A DNA stretch of 64,000 nucleotides from Candidatus Obscuribacterales bacterium (GCA_020050835.1 JAGVKB010000142.1:186001-250000); one strand, 5' to 3'; shown: positions 27,601 to 35,844, counted from the stretch's first letter. Notes: a model not told the origin generated them from the letters alone. Program-made: numbers and translations.

Positions 27601-28182
27601 GAACGTCTCCTTGAGAGCCTCCTTGTAGGCACCATTTTCACTTTGTTTATTGTTTGTCTGGTAATCGTTGATCTTCTTGTTGATTTCACCGTAACTCTGA
27701 TCAACTAAAGTCTTTGACTTGTCTATCTCCAGTTCATTAATGCGGCTAACAATGTATTCGTTCTTGACAGATCTTACAATCTCATCATTGGCCGGCCGGC
27801 TTGATCCTTTAACAAACGGCTTGAAAGATCCCGCCGAGGCTTCAGGCGGTCTTTCCAACTGGATCATTTGCTCTCGAATGGAAACCGATTCCCGCCCGAC
27901 TTCGCTTTGTTCATCAGCCGGTGACTTTCCTGCTGTAGCTTTGGACTTCAATGACTCCTCAGCAACAATGCTCCAGCCCTCTGCGTTACGCCGAGCGTTA
28001 GAGGTAGACTCTGTCTTCGCACTCCTGTCGCGCTCGCTTTCGACAGCACCAGCACTGATTTTCAAAAGATTGCGGACCGGAACAGCTGGAGCGGTCTCCG
28101 TTTGAACCTTAAGTGACAGCTCGGACTGCTCAGCAGCAGGCTGATTTTCACTTGCACTACTATCATTGAAATTAAAAGACAT
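24676..28182 (-). CDS. Giant low-complexity protein with membrane-type segment and C-terminal LysM-like domain
   Basis: The 1168 residues are mostly disordered: a charged N-terminus, a Gly/Pro/Asp/Arg-rich middle with degenerate repeats built around PGDTGRGPG, KPGDAGRVPG and IDAGRGQG (about 330-450), and Ser/Gly/Asp-rich spacers. Near residue 945 a hydrophobic stretch (GAEIALAAVIAAGGI) precedes basic residues. A LysM-like module follows (KRPVYLISKNETLIGIAEAL to VVNGKRIVELKDRQQIDLPV, about 1015-1075). No signal peptide is seen at the N-terminus. LysM-containing long proteins with this style occur next to the paralogues upstream. A cell-surface or peptidoglycan-linked role is inference. Confidence 0.75.
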   Translation of the reverse strand: MSFNFNDSSASENQPAAEQSELSLKVQTETAPAVPVRNLLKISAGAVESERDRSAKTESTSNARRNAEGWSIVAEESLKSKATAGKSPADEQSEVGRESVSIREQMIQLERPPEASAGSFKPFVKGSSRPANDEIVRSVKNEYIVSRINELEIDKSKTLVDQSYGEINKKINDYQTNNKQSENGAYKEALKETFSSRKDNEVVLRAVRESSDFKAERPVNEVSKSNLDFNKLEANPVRMVGSGPIDSIGGTSYRPVNGSDRSGFEHDIKPTRNEGIIGESGHPKIPIDGTSIRPGKENGFDAGLLRDGGVHTMPGPVGGAMKPGIEERSLPADGRRIPGNDGQMIGDHLKPIDSGKPGVGGTVEQLRPGDTGRGPGNSLTGDLNKPGDAGRVPGIAPSDPARQIDAGRGQGSNGLSDQAKPVDSSRTQIGGMPNDTAKPPEPGRGAGQLPAGEVARAVDPVRATSSNIPIEPGRQPGTERPMSQEPPRISSAERNLNPDVFLAAKPSSAAPINMSEGQHPGDVIRARPGGENETRLVDRHSFNPNREVPLQGRPDVLSVEQAARPSIAGVLPLQLERKESPLTQHSVERNGREDEQNVRLRYTVGPGAPTSPEGGQDSKVLLVQPVMRSNLERAASLGDLSISTLPTRTVGNVLESMRLDGKAAGAVEFGSSKVSLEGSVIKAAAGPVTEADRRAGPNLQLGDLPPSTKVQIPTKQASGDGIDSSKVRPDGSLVVTTGRTTDAPVRGDVAVAGKGVDASARGDLAANGRANEAAAHSGQKVDSQPGSSKMGLDGSSRDNGKVPSGKVVESGVAIVGGIKLTGDSSGASGRAEALPVKSSGQASGANETGDLLGVRSQRGDLVSLVVAVGDRRTSLPGQRNGELTAAGVKVERLPGVDQIGSGGKRYLTGAEIALAAVIAAGGIRKIRRAARGAERVEPSVSGEQSDAPEGLEESAGIEGEQWYSMATMETCRRLDQGELQKSKSDQVLKRPVYLISKNETLIGIAEALFEDPDLGWLIADLNGGSVKQAVVNGKRIVELKDRQQIDLPVWQDIIEFYERRSAEAVGANLVTVVSDRQVNTELLNLMLSPVLAGGTGIVSPGATKLAVANSIDQATGSQPSGAVSKLSLKQLEQQLSEIAGVVISSITDQWPKPPATASSELQPKERMA

Positions 28183-28353
28183 GGGAGACGCTCATTATCC
28201 TGTAGTAACGGATAGCTTTTGCATCCAGCCCCGAGTGTATATATGCATTTGCGCGCACTTTCAGACACTGAATACTCAAACTATCCTCAAGGAACGTGAA
28301 AAAATCGTGAAACCAGAGCTGTCGCCTGCCGCTGATGCATTGAACAGCAAAAC

Positions 28354-28394
28354 AAGCTGAACAGGGCACCAGCGGCGCCCTGTTCAGCTTTTAC
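28354..28394 (-). terminator. Terminator downstream of the 28442 gene
   Basis: A 14-bp stem AAGCTGAACAGGGC with its complement around a 9-base loop. Both flanks have short T or A tracts, so it could end transcription from the minus-strand gene stopping at 28442. Confidence 0.75.
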
Positions 28395-28441
28395 GGTAGT
28401 AAATACCGCTTGCAATATTGGCTAGTCATAATCGCCTGGCC

Positions 28442-29299
28442 TTACTTCTCGAACCTTTTGGGTTGATCGAGCGGAGCTCCCGTGTCAGGCCGGTTCAAAT
28501 TATGCATAGGCTTGGACTGCTCTTCGCCACCCTTGTCTGGACGGTGATGGTTATCCATTTTATTGGGTAACGATTCCTTTTCGCTGCTTCCACCACCTGG
28601 CTTCACATGAGGATAGAGATCACTCCTGTCCTTTATGCTATTGATAATATCCTTCGTGGAGAGAAGATTCACCGTTCGACCATCGCGAGTCACCGACGTA
28701 ATCCCATTCTTAGAAAAGGTCACCTCGTCGCCATTGGCGAACTTCACCGTCGTTTGGTCGCCCTGCTTCTTAACTTCTACCCCACCCTTGGACTTCAGGT
28801 CGAAAGAGCCATCCTTGTTCACGCTCAACTTGTCGCCGTTCGGCATGAACAAGATTTCGCGATCACCGTCCTGGACCAACTTATCTCCGGTCGGCAATGT
28901 CTCTACACCATCTTTACCAGTCTTCAGATGCCACTCAGCCTTGCGGCCCCGCTCGATCACCCCTTTTTCAACCGAGTCCCTTCCTTCACCAGCACTATCC
29001 TTTTGCCTCTGCGCTTCTGAGCCGGCAGAGCCGTCCTTCTGCTTTTGCAATTTAGAATTGCCATCACTACTCGCGTTAGACTGAGAGTCACTCGCCTCTG
29101 CCACCTTCTTCATCTCATTGCGAATCGTCCCGGACTGATCCGAGCTACCACCATTAGTTGCATTCTTGCTATTGCGAATCATCTCATCGAGCATCTGATT
29201 CGAAAGAGATTGCGAAATACCGGACTCCGAACTTTCAGACCGGGAAGACCTTCCTGCCGAATCACTGCCGGCAAGCATAATCTCATCATCATTTTTCAT
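28442..29299 (-). CDS. Low-complexity protein with LysM-cluster-type beta-repeat domain, paralogue A
   Basis: A 285-residue protein from ATG 29299, preceded by GAGG. A Ser/Asn/Lys-rich disordered N-terminal half is followed by a beta-rich domain of short repeating strands: LVQDGDREILFMPNGDKLSV, KDGSFDLKSKGGVEVKKQGD, TTVKFANGDEVTFSKNGITS. A Pro/His/Lys tail closes it. The neighbouring gene at 29674 codes a paralogue with about 60 percent identity over this domain. The strand repeats (NGDKLxVNKDGSxxLxxKGG) resemble beta-helical or RHS-like modules, but no named family is recognised. No signal peptide. Confidence 0.7.
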   Translation of the reverse strand: MKNDDEIMLAGSDSAGRSSRSESSESGISQSLSNQMLDEMIRNSKNATNGGSSDQSGTIRNEMKKVAEASDSQSNASSDGNSKLQKQKDGSAGSEAQRQKDSAGEGRDSVEKGVIERGRKAEWHLKTGKDGVETLPTGDKLVQDGDREILFMPNGDKLSVNKDGSFDLKSKGGVEVKKQGDQTTVKFANGDEVTFSKNGITSVTRDGRTVNLLSTKDIINSIKDRSDLYPHVKPGGGSSEKESLPNKMDNHHRPDKGGEEQSKPMHNLNRPDTGAPLDQPKRFEK

Positions 29300-29316
29300 A
29301 GTATTGATCCTCATTG

Positions 29317-29378
29317 TCCAGCCCATTGTTACTGAACCACGGTGCCTGCGACTGATGCCACAGCGGGATTCGACCGTG
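29317..29378 (-). promoter_or_regulatory. Conserved 62-nt leader, copy A
   Basis: A 62-base region upstream of paralogue A matches the same-length region upstream of paralogue B (30415-30476). Both start on the plus strand with GTCCAGCCCA, share TACTGAAC/ATTCTGAAC and end CACAGCGGGATT(C/T)GACCGTG. Conservation outside the coding sequence points to a leader with regulatory or structural role. Confidence 0.65.
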
Positions 29379-29540
29379 AGTTGAATCGTACCGGCTCGAA
29401 CGTTTAAGGTAAATGTGCAATTCCACAGTTGTTGCTTGTTGAATTCTGCACGCACTCGAAGCAAAAGTACGTATCACAATCAGATCACAAACATTTGTCC
29501 ACCTTAGTTTAAAAGCACAATCGCTGCCAAACAGAAACGA

Positions 29541-29567
29541 CGAACGGGACACAATGTGTCCCGTTCG
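29541..29567 (-). terminator. Terminator after paralogue B
   Basis: A 12-bp perfect stem CGAACGGGACAC / GTGTCCCGTTCG with a 3-base loop lies 107 bases past the stop of the 29674 gene on the minus strand, followed by TCGTTTCTGTTT. Confidence 0.75.
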
Positions 29568-29673
29568 CTTCCCTGCGGCGACTCGTCTTGGTAATCGACG
29601 CGCACCGCTCGCCGCTTTTAGCTGTTTTGATCTAGGTCCAAGCTGTCCGCATACTTACCGCTAGCACAAAGAA

Positions 29674-30396
29674 TCAGCGCTGTTCTGGCCGCTTCACCGG
29701 ATTGATCTGATCGTCAATCCGCTTTTCTGGATAAGGATTAGGCAGCGGTTGCGGATATGGCTTGAACGGCGGAGGCTCCGGAATTCTAATTGGCGGCTCC
29801 GGCCAGATATTATTCATTCTCTTTTCGATAATATCGACCGTCACATTCCCACGAGAGATTGAATCTATCCCATTCTTGCTGAATGTAACTGAGTCACCAC
29901 TGGGATAAGTAATCGTCGTGTTGCCGCCATCACTTTTGACTGCAACTCCACCCTTGGCGTTCAAGCTGTACGAACCATCTTTGTTGACCTTAAGTTTGTC
30001 GCCATTCGGCATGAAGAGTATTTCTTGATCGCCATCTTTTACAAGTGTGTCGCCGGTCAAGAGCTTCGTCGCTCCATCTTCAAATGGACGCCGTACGAGG
30101 TCGAACTGCCGCCGCTTTCCCTCATTCAACAGTCCGTCACTAAGACACCCGCTTTTGTCACTCCTATCACCGGGCTTCACCTCGCGCTGCCCAGTTCCAT
30201 TTTGGTCGTCGCGATAATGCTGGCCGCCCCGACTGTTCTCTGTACTGGAGTTTGGTCCACCAGCTTTGTTCTTGCTCATTTCGTCAAATGCTTCTTTGGC
30301 TAGCTTGGAATACCCATCTGCACCGCCAAAAGCTGCTTGCGCACCGTCGTTCTTAGACTCAACGTCGTTTGTCGTAGCCTTATTCAATTCTGACAT
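29674..30396 (-). CDS. Low-complexity protein with beta-repeat domain, paralogue B
   Basis: A 240-residue protein from ATG 30396 (AGAGGTG upstream). An Asn/Ser/Gly-rich N-terminal region leads into the same beta-repeat module as paralogue A: LVKDGDQEILFMPNGDKLKV, KDGSYSLNAKGGVAVKSDGG, TTITYPSGDSVTFSKNGIDS. The tail is Pro-rich (WPEPPIRIPEPPPFKPYPQP). Domain and leader are duplicated together, so the tandem arose by duplication of gene plus upstream region. No signal peptide or known family. It may function with the LysM protein downstream. Confidence 0.7.
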   Translation of the reverse strand: MSELNKATTNDVESKNDGAQAAFGGADGYSKLAKEAFDEMSKNKAGGPNSSTENSRGGQHYRDDQNGTGQREVKPGDRSDKSGCLSDGLLNEGKRRQFDLVRRPFEDGATKLLTGDTLVKDGDQEILFMPNGDKLKVNKDGSYSLNAKGGVAVKSDGGNTTITYPSGDSVTFSKNGIDSISRGNVTVDIIEKRMNNIWPEPPIRIPEPPPFKPYPQPLPNPYPEKRIDDQINPVKRPEQR

Positions 30397-30414
30397 CTTA
30401 CTAACACCTCTTTT

Positions 30415-30476
30415 GTCCAGCCCACTATTCTGAACTCCAGTCACTGCAACTTTCATCACAGCGGGATTTGACCGTG
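30415..30476 (-). promoter_or_regulatory. Conserved 62-nt leader, copy B
   Basis: Second copy of the leader described at 29317-29378, in the same position relative to its gene's start (19 versus 18 bases). The shared end ACAGCGGGATT(T)GACCGTG is the best-conserved part. Confidence 0.65.
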
Positions 30477-30624
30477 CGCCTATCGTAAACGTCCAGTCGA
30501 AAGCAGTCACTGTGGAATTGCACAGTCCTTGTGCACGCGAGACAGCATCAGCCGCTCCGACTTCCGCTAGAGTGAGGTATTTACTTCTGAGATATTGACG
30601 ACCAACTCTAAGGTGTTCTAGTAA

Positions 30625-31941
30625 ATGAGAACTATCCATCGCCGCGATCTCACAATACTTTGGAAGCCCGCACGTAAGTTTGCTTTCGCTCTGGCACTTT
30701 TAGCCCTCATCTCATCGCCTTTACCGCAATCGGCGAACTCACAATCCGAGTATTCAGTAAAAGGCAAACCAGTCAGTAAGGAGACCTACCAGGCGGCAGT
30801 CCTGGTCAGCGAAGCGCTGCCGCTAATCAACTCACAACGCTACCAGGAAGCGATCAACAAGCTCGAATCGGCACTCAAGCTCGCACCCACCTTGCCAGAA
30901 GCACACTACAATTTATCCGTCGCCCTCATTAAAACAGGCAAGCCGGTTGAGGCAATTCCTCACCTCCAGGCTGTAGTCGAGTCCGGAGCGGAGCTCCCAC
31001 AAGCATGGGTTTCACTGGCCAGCATCAGACAGAACTCCGGCAAACTCGAAGAGGCGGCAACACTTTACAAAGAAGCCTTCCAGAAGTTTCCTCCCAAGAC
31101 GTGGGACGCTGTCCCCGAGATTCACTATAACTACGGTCTTGCGCTGGGCAAGCTCGGACAATCCGATGCAGCGATTGAAGAATTGAACTTAGCGCTGCCT
31201 GCCAAGGCGGGCATGCCTGGTCTCTGGCTTACACTCGGCGCAATCTATCAATCAAGCGGGAAAATTCAGGAGAGCATCAATGCCTATGGAGAATTCCTCT
31301 CCCGCTTCCCGAAAGATAGAGAAGCTCCTCGCGTGCGGGCCGCAATCCAAACTATGGAAAGGGAGGCCAAGGCGGACAAGCGATCTCGGGCTACAGACTC
31401 GAGCGATGATTATTATGCAGAGACTACGGTGAACGGTCCCCGACGGTGGCGCGCCAGCGAGATGCCGATCCGCATTTATGTCAAACCAGGAGCTGGAGTG
31501 CCTGGATTCAAACCTTATTACGACGACTTACTGAAGCAATCAGCTCAGGAATGGGTAGACGCTTCAGACGGAAACGTATCGGTAGAGTACGTCACGAGCC
31601 CATCAAAGGCTCAAATCAATTTTTGGTGGAGCGATAACCCTGCCGACGTTTCAAATCGAGCCGAGGGCGGCGAAGCAAAAATCTATGTCAGAGAAGATGG
31701 CACGATCGCATCAGGAAAGATTGTGGTGCTAACAATTCCAATTACGCCGCTTCGTCCGATCACGGATAATCTTGTCCGTTTCGTTTGCTTGCATGAAATC
31801 GGACATGTGCTGGGAATCTCTGGGCACAGCACCAAACCCAATGACGTAATGTTCTTCTCCACTTCAGTAACTGACGATCGCAAAGAGCTTTCAAGCAGAG
31901 ACAAGAAAACATTGTCTCGACTTTATTCGCAAAAGCGATAG
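30625..31941 (+). CDS. TPR protein with C-terminal matrixin-type metalloprotease domain
   Basis: The 438-residue protein has an N-terminal signal peptide (FAFALALLALISSPLPQSANS). Four to five TPR repeats follow (about 50-250; NSQRYQEAINKLESALKLAP, EAHYNLSVALIKTGKPVEAI). The C-terminal domain (about 280-438) carries the zinc site HEIGHVLGISGH and downstream VMFFS, where Met-turn methionine fits metzincins. It would be a secreted or periplasmic peptidase with a protein-interaction arm. It is transcribed divergently from the leader-bearing paralogue B. TPR-peptidase fusions are a recurring theme in this type of genome. Confidence 0.85.
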   Translation: MRTIHRRDLTILWKPARKFAFALALLALISSPLPQSANSQSEYSVKGKPVSKETYQAAVLVSEALPLINSQRYQEAINKLESALKLAPTLPEAHYNLSVALIKTGKPVEAIPHLQAVVESGAELPQAWVSLASIRQNSGKLEEAATLYKEAFQKFPPKTWDAVPEIHYNYGLALGKLGQSDAAIEELNLALPAKAGMPGLWLTLGAIYQSSGKIQESINAYGEFLSRFPKDREAPRVRAAIQTMEREAKADKRSRATDSSDDYYAETTVNGPRRWRASEMPIRIYVKPGAGVPGFKPYYDDLLKQSAQEWVDASDGNVSVEYVTSPSKAQINFWWSDNPADVSNRAEGGEAKIYVREDGTIASGKIVVLTIPITPLRPITDNLVRFVCLHEIGHVLGISGHSTKPNDVMFFSTSVTDDRKELSSRDKKTLSRLYSQKR

Positions 31942-32054
31942 CATTCAGCGGGAACCTCCGAACGCATTCCCGCGATCGCTTGGAGCTTTAGAACAGTAGG
32001 CAGAGTCAGCTGAGAGCCTGAAAAAACTCCGCTGCAGAAACCACCTTTCCTTGA

Positions 32055-32222
32055 CTAATAATTGTGATCGGCCAAATACGCCGCTTTCACAACTCGATAG
32101 GCAACATATCCATACACCAGACAAACAAGGAGCAAAGCCAGCAGCGGGTGATGCAGGAGCTGCTTGACAGCCGGCTTGCAAAGGGAATCTATCCAGAATA
32201 TCCCGCTTGATGCGCCGATCAT
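32055..32222 (-). CDS. Small single-span membrane protein, putative
   Basis: A 55-residue frame from ATG 32222 to TAG 32055. A hydrophobic helix HPLLALLLVCLVYGYVAYRV (residues 25-44) is flanked by positive residues, with a short polar tail ending ADHNY. Codon use and the clean membrane profile look natural, and GGGG sits 9 bases before the start. A longer minus-strand frame over the same bases is Cys/Ser-rich and unlikely. Function unknown; it lies alone and convergent with the metalloprotease gene. Confidence 0.5.
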   Translation of the reverse strand: MIGASSGIFWIDSLCKPAVKQLLHHPLLALLLVCLVYGYVAYRVVKAAYLADHNY

Positions 32223-32796
32223 GATCTATAACCCCATAACGTCCGACATCCGACAAGCGCAATATTGTACTTGAAACGGTTAACTTAGCATTAAAAGTCA
32301 GATGAAAAGTAAGTTTCAACCAAACGCTACTTGGCTACCGCCGCCAGCGTGACTCTTGAAAATATTCTCTAAACCATGGACCGACTTACTTTTACGGTTC
32401 TCGTTCTAATTGATGGATTTGCCCGCTGTCGATTTTCCATTTTTCAAACCTTCCAAGAAATCCGAATCTACCTGGCAGGTATTGCCGTCGCAGACATTCG
32501 ACTGATGATTGGCTGCGATGTTCCTGCTCGATTCGCTTCCGGTTGTAAATTAGCACTCGGTATTCATGGCAGCCTCCCATTAACTTCGCTGGTCGTCCAG
32601 ATCCTGCTTAAATGCTAAGCGTCCCCACATAGCACTATGGACTGTGCGCGTTAGTGGTAATACGAAATTGATCTAAAGTGTGACTGCTAAGATTCCGTGG
32701 CAGCTTGAGGCAGCAACGAATTGAATTGATCGCAACCTTCAGAAGTTGGTGTGTAGCATAGAATTAGAGCTGACTCGACAGCACAGGAGAAAAGGT
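32223..32796. other. 574-bp region with no confident gene
   Basis: Only short frames exist. A minus-strand frame at 32392-32580 (62 residues, ending GRFEKWKIDSGQIHQLEREP) has plausible composition but no ribosome binding site or homology that I recognise. The last 60 bases carry the ribosome binding site AGGAGAAAAGG of the DJ-1 gene. Confidence 0.4.
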
Positions 32797-33330
32797 ATGG
32801 AATTAAAGGACAAGCGAGTTCTCATCTTTGCCGGACCTGATTTCGAGGATCGGGAACTTTTCTATCCTCTCTATCGTTTCCGGGAGGCCGGCGCTGCCGT
32901 ATCCGTAGCAGGACTTGGAGAGAAGATTTACAAGGGTAAATACGGTTGTCCGATTGAAGTCGACGGCAGCTGCGAAGAGCTCTCAAAAAAGACCTGGGAC
33001 ATAGTGATCGTGCCTGGTGGATGGGCACCCGACAAGATTAGAATGAACGACGCCGCTCTTTCTATCGTTCGACAGGCCGTCAAGGCAGGAGCAGTAGTGG
33101 CAGCGATCTGTCACGGTGGCTGGGTGCTAGCCTCTGCCGGCGTGATTAACGGAAAGAAGGTGACAAGCTACAGAGCGATCAAGGATGACTTGATCCATGC
33201 CGGCGGTAACTGGGTCGACGCAGAAGTCATCACCGATGGTGGCATAGTCACATCCCGCACTCCGGCAGATCTTCCGGCATTTTGTCGCGAGATCATTAAG
33301 ATCGCCAGCAAGGCAAAGGTCACGGTTTGA
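32797..33330 (+). CDS. DJ-1/PfpI family protein
   Basis: The 177 residues from ATG 32797 (AGGAGAAAAGGT upstream) match the PfpI/YhbO/DJ-1 fold: RVLIFAGPDFEDRELFYPLY at the start, WDIVIVPGGWAPDKIR, the nucleophile-elbow cysteine in VAAICHGGWVLASAGV, and KVTSYRAIKDDLIHAGGNWV. E in DFEDRE and H after the cysteine complete the usual triad. Members act as deglycases, glyoxalases or peptidases, generally in carbonyl or oxidative stress. It stands alone, ending before a bidirectional terminator. Confidence 0.94.
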   Translation: MELKDKRVLIFAGPDFEDRELFYPLYRFREAGAAVSVAGLGEKIYKGKYGCPIEVDGSCEELSKKTWDIVIVPGGWAPDKIRMNDAALSIVRQAVKAGAVVAAICHGGWVLASAGVINGKKVTSYRAIKDDLIHAGGNWVDAEVITDGGIVTSRTPADLPAFCREIIKIASKAKVTV

Positions 33331-33502
33331 CCTAGTATCGCCTCTCGTCCAACAAGCTAGTTCTGTGCAGTGGCACAGCCTATCCAGCAATCGATGCTAT
33401 GACTCGACCGGTTGGTACAGCACAACTATTGCTCAATCTGTGCGCTCAGGAAGGAAAAGAGGCGATGCCTGGCATGAACGCTTGTGTACAGAGCAGATCC
33501 GT

Positions 33503-33540
33503 CAAATAGAAGGGGCGGCAAGAGCTACCCCTTCTATTTG
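33503..33540. terminator. Bidirectional terminator
   Basis: A 13-bp stem CAAATAGAAGGGG with its complement around a 12-base loop, located between two convergent genes (DJ-1 ending at 33330 and the methyltransferase ending at 33600). A/T at the stem base gives a short U tract both ways. Confidence 0.85.
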
Positions 33541-33599
33541 AGCGCATATTCTCGAATATACGAACAAGAGCAATTTCACTCTTGCTCGGCGCGACCGGC

Positions 33600-34625
33600 T
33601 TACCTCTTAGCCACCATAATCGGTGACTGATCACCAAGTGCCGGCAACTCCAGGCGATATGATTCGCCAAAGCCCTGCTCCTTGAACATCGACTTTAGAT
33701 CTGCTTCGCTGAAGACGCAGCCATTTTCCGTAGCCAGAAACATATTCACATCAAACATGAGCGCCGGAGCGGGAGACGTCCTGTTTTCGTCGGCAAAGAA
33801 TTCGGCGACGACAAGCTTACCGCCCGGCTTCAATGCGTCGTAACAAGCTCCAATCAGTTTGCCGGACAAGTCTCTTCCTTCGCTGTGAAGAATGTGTCCC
33901 AAAATAATCACATCATAGGCAGCCTGTTCCAGCTTCACTTCACGCCAATTGCCGGTCAATTTGTTGTATCTATCTGCGACTTGATACTTCTTCGTGAATT
34001 TGTCCATCATTTGAAGCACGGACGGAAAGTCGAGGGCATCAATCTTGATTCCTTTGTTGGCACGCGCAAATGGAATGCTCCAGACAGCACTTCCGCTGGC
34101 AACATCAAGCACTCTGGCTCCGGCCGGAAGTTTTTCAGCCTCGAGCTCTTGCGCCACGGCTTCGGCCGTAGCAAAACTGAGCGGAAAGATAGACGCAGCC
34201 AATTCCGGAAAGAACTCTTCAGCCTTGGCATCTTGATTTACTTTCATGGACGATTTGCCGCTTTTCACTGCAGCAGTCAACTGCGTCCAGCTCTGATGAA
34301 GATCGTTGCTGCCGAGCACCATTTTACCCATATAGAGATCGCCGGCCGGCAACAGATAGGTCTGAGCGACATCAGTCAACAGGTAGCACTCCTTATCCTT
34401 CGTCAAGAGCTCAAGCCCAACCAAGGCATTAAGCAGGACGGTCGTTCCACGCAAGTCAGATTTGCCGATAGCAGCTACTTCGGCTGCCGTCTTGCCACCC
34501 GATTCCAGAGCAGCGAAAAACTCCAGCTCCACAGCCGACTGCAGAATCTGGGATGCCCACGACCCCCACAGATAACCGAGAATTTTTGCCGGCGGTACAG
34601 TCGGTTTGTTCTTAACAGCGGTCAT
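33600..34625 (-). CDS. SAM-dependent methyltransferase, O-methyltransferase (dimerisation plus catalytic domain)
   Basis: A 341-residue protein with an N-terminal winged-helix dimerisation domain (ASQILQSAVELEFFAALESG, LLNALVGLELLTKDKECYLL) and a C-terminal class I methyltransferase fold (RVLDVASGSAVWSIPFARAN, motif I; DVIILGHILH; LKPGGKLVVAEFF). The layout matches the hydroxyneurosporene/BchU and acetylserotonin O-methyltransferase superfamily. The substrate is unknown. It begins 2 bases after the stop of the upstream TPR gene, so the two form an operon. Confidence 0.9.
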   Translation of the reverse strand: MTAVKNKPTVPPAKILGYLWGSWASQILQSAVELEFFAALESGGKTAAEVAAIGKSDLRGTTVLLNALVGLELLTKDKECYLLTDVAQTYLLPAGDLYMGKMVLGSNDLHQSWTQLTAAVKSGKSSMKVNQDAKAEEFFPELAASIFPLSFATAEAVAQELEAEKLPAGARVLDVASGSAVWSIPFARANKGIKIDALDFPSVLQMMDKFTKKYQVADRYNKLTGNWREVKLEQAAYDVIILGHILHSEGRDLSGKLIGACYDALKPGGKLVVAEFFADENRTSPAPALMFDVNMFLATENGCVFSEADLKSMFKEQGFGESYRLELPALGDQSPIMVAKR

Positions 34626-34627
34626 TA

Positions 34628-35770
34628 CTATTTCTCCTTCGAGCTCCGTGCACCGGCTCCATTTGGGCCGGCTGCTGGCTCATTTTCCAACCTATCTTTG
34701 AGGGACTCATAGCGCTCTTCGAGCGAAGCTACTTGTGATTCATCAGCACCTTTCGCTTGCTTCATTACTGCAATTGCGCGCTTAAACATCAGCTCCGCAT
34801 CAGGAAACTTACCTGCTTCTGCAAACAGGTCGGCAAGCGCACCGAGGCTGAGTGCAACCTCCTTGCTCTCAGGTCCAAATGATTTCTCGCGGATCTTGAA
34901 TGAACGTTGCAAGTATTCTTCTGCTTCAGGAAATTTTTGCTGAGCCTGGGCCAAAGTACCCAAATTGTTTAGTACAGCTGCCACCGGCGCACTATCGGGA
35001 CCAGTTTCCTTCTCCCTGATCGCCAACGCCCTCTTGTAAAGAGGTTCAGCCTGATCGTACTTACTTTCCAGCTGGTAATTCGTAGCCATATTGTTCAAGG
35101 CGGTAGCTACCTTGGCATGCTCCGGCCCGAACTTATTAATCTTTAGATCGAGCGCTTGTTTGTAAAAAGTTTCTGCTTGATCGAACTTTCTTTGATTTGA
35201 ATAGTATCCAGCCATGAAATTGAGCGCATCGGCCACTTGCGAGCTTTCCGGTCCGAAGGACTCTCTCTTAACTGCCAGACTCCTTTCATAGAGAGTCTCG
35301 AGCTCACCGGTCTTTCCCTGGGCTTCACAGACGCCGATCAAGTTGTCGAGTGCAGTTGCCACTGCCGGCGAGCTCTTGCCAGCTGAGCGCTCTAACAACG
35401 ACAAAGCCCGCCGATAAAAGCCCTCGGCATCAGCCAACTTATTTTGTACTCGCAATACCGCTGCCAGATTGTTTACGCAAACCCCAAGCCGCGGGTCGCT
35501 GCTACCAAACTTTTCCGAGAGGGAAAGAGCTTCCTTAAACAGCTTCTCAGCTTCTTCAACGTTTCCTTGATGGAAAGCCATTCCACCTTGCTTGATTAAA
35601 AGCTCGCAGCGCTGCGATTCCTCAGCCGAACCAGCGACGGTTCCGTCCGGCGACTCAACGTTGATATTGACGTGTCTGGTGCCAGCCCGCGCAGCAGTTA
35701 CCGATACTGTCGCAAGAAGGCAGAGCGCAAGGGCGGTTTTTCCGAAATTCATGGGCTCAATTTTAATCAT
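34628..35770 (-). CDS. Secreted TPR protein (kinesin-light-chain repeat type)
   Basis: The 380 residues open with a signal peptide (GKTALALCLLATVSVTAARA). About seven 42-residue TPR units of the kinesin-light-chain kind follow, each with the pattern GPExxxVAxxLNNLAxxYxxQxKxxxAExLYKRALxI. They probably form a superhelical binding surface outside the cytoplasm. The tail is Gly/Ala/Lys-rich. An internal ATG at 35752 would trim six residues. Coupled to the methyltransferase downstream; the partner is unknown. Confidence 0.88.
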   Translation of the reverse strand: MIKIEPMNFGKTALALCLLATVSVTAARAGTRHVNINVESPDGTVAGSAEESQRCELLIKQGGMAFHQGNVEEAEKLFKEALSLSEKFGSSDPRLGVCVNNLAAVLRVQNKLADAEGFYRRALSLLERSAGKSSPAVATALDNLIGVCEAQGKTGELETLYERSLAVKRESFGPESSQVADALNFMAGYYSNQRKFDQAETFYKQALDLKINKFGPEHAKVATALNNMATNYQLESKYDQAEPLYKRALAIREKETGPDSAPVAAVLNNLGTLAQAQQKFPEAEEYLQRSFKIREKSFGPESKEVALSLGALADLFAEAGKFPDAELMFKRAIAVMKQAKGADESQVASLEERYESLKDRLENEPAAGPNGAGARSSKEK

Positions 35771-35829
35771 GCTTACGCTTCGTTACCTGAATCATCAGGC
35801 AGACTGACGAATGACAACCTGAAATGTTC

Positions 35830-35835
35830 TATAAT
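35830..35835 (+). promoter_or_regulatory. -10 element of the SRP RNA gene
   Basis: A perfect TATAAT lies 9 bases before the inferred 5' end of the SRP RNA. No clear -35 hexamer is seen at standard spacing. Confidence 0.6.
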
Positions 35836-35844
35836 CTCCAAGTA

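Noticed and set aside
31945-32319. 124-codon minus-strand frame after the TPR-metalloprotease gene
   Set aside because: Cys/Ser-rich out-of-frame reading across the better-looking 55-residue membrane peptide frame.
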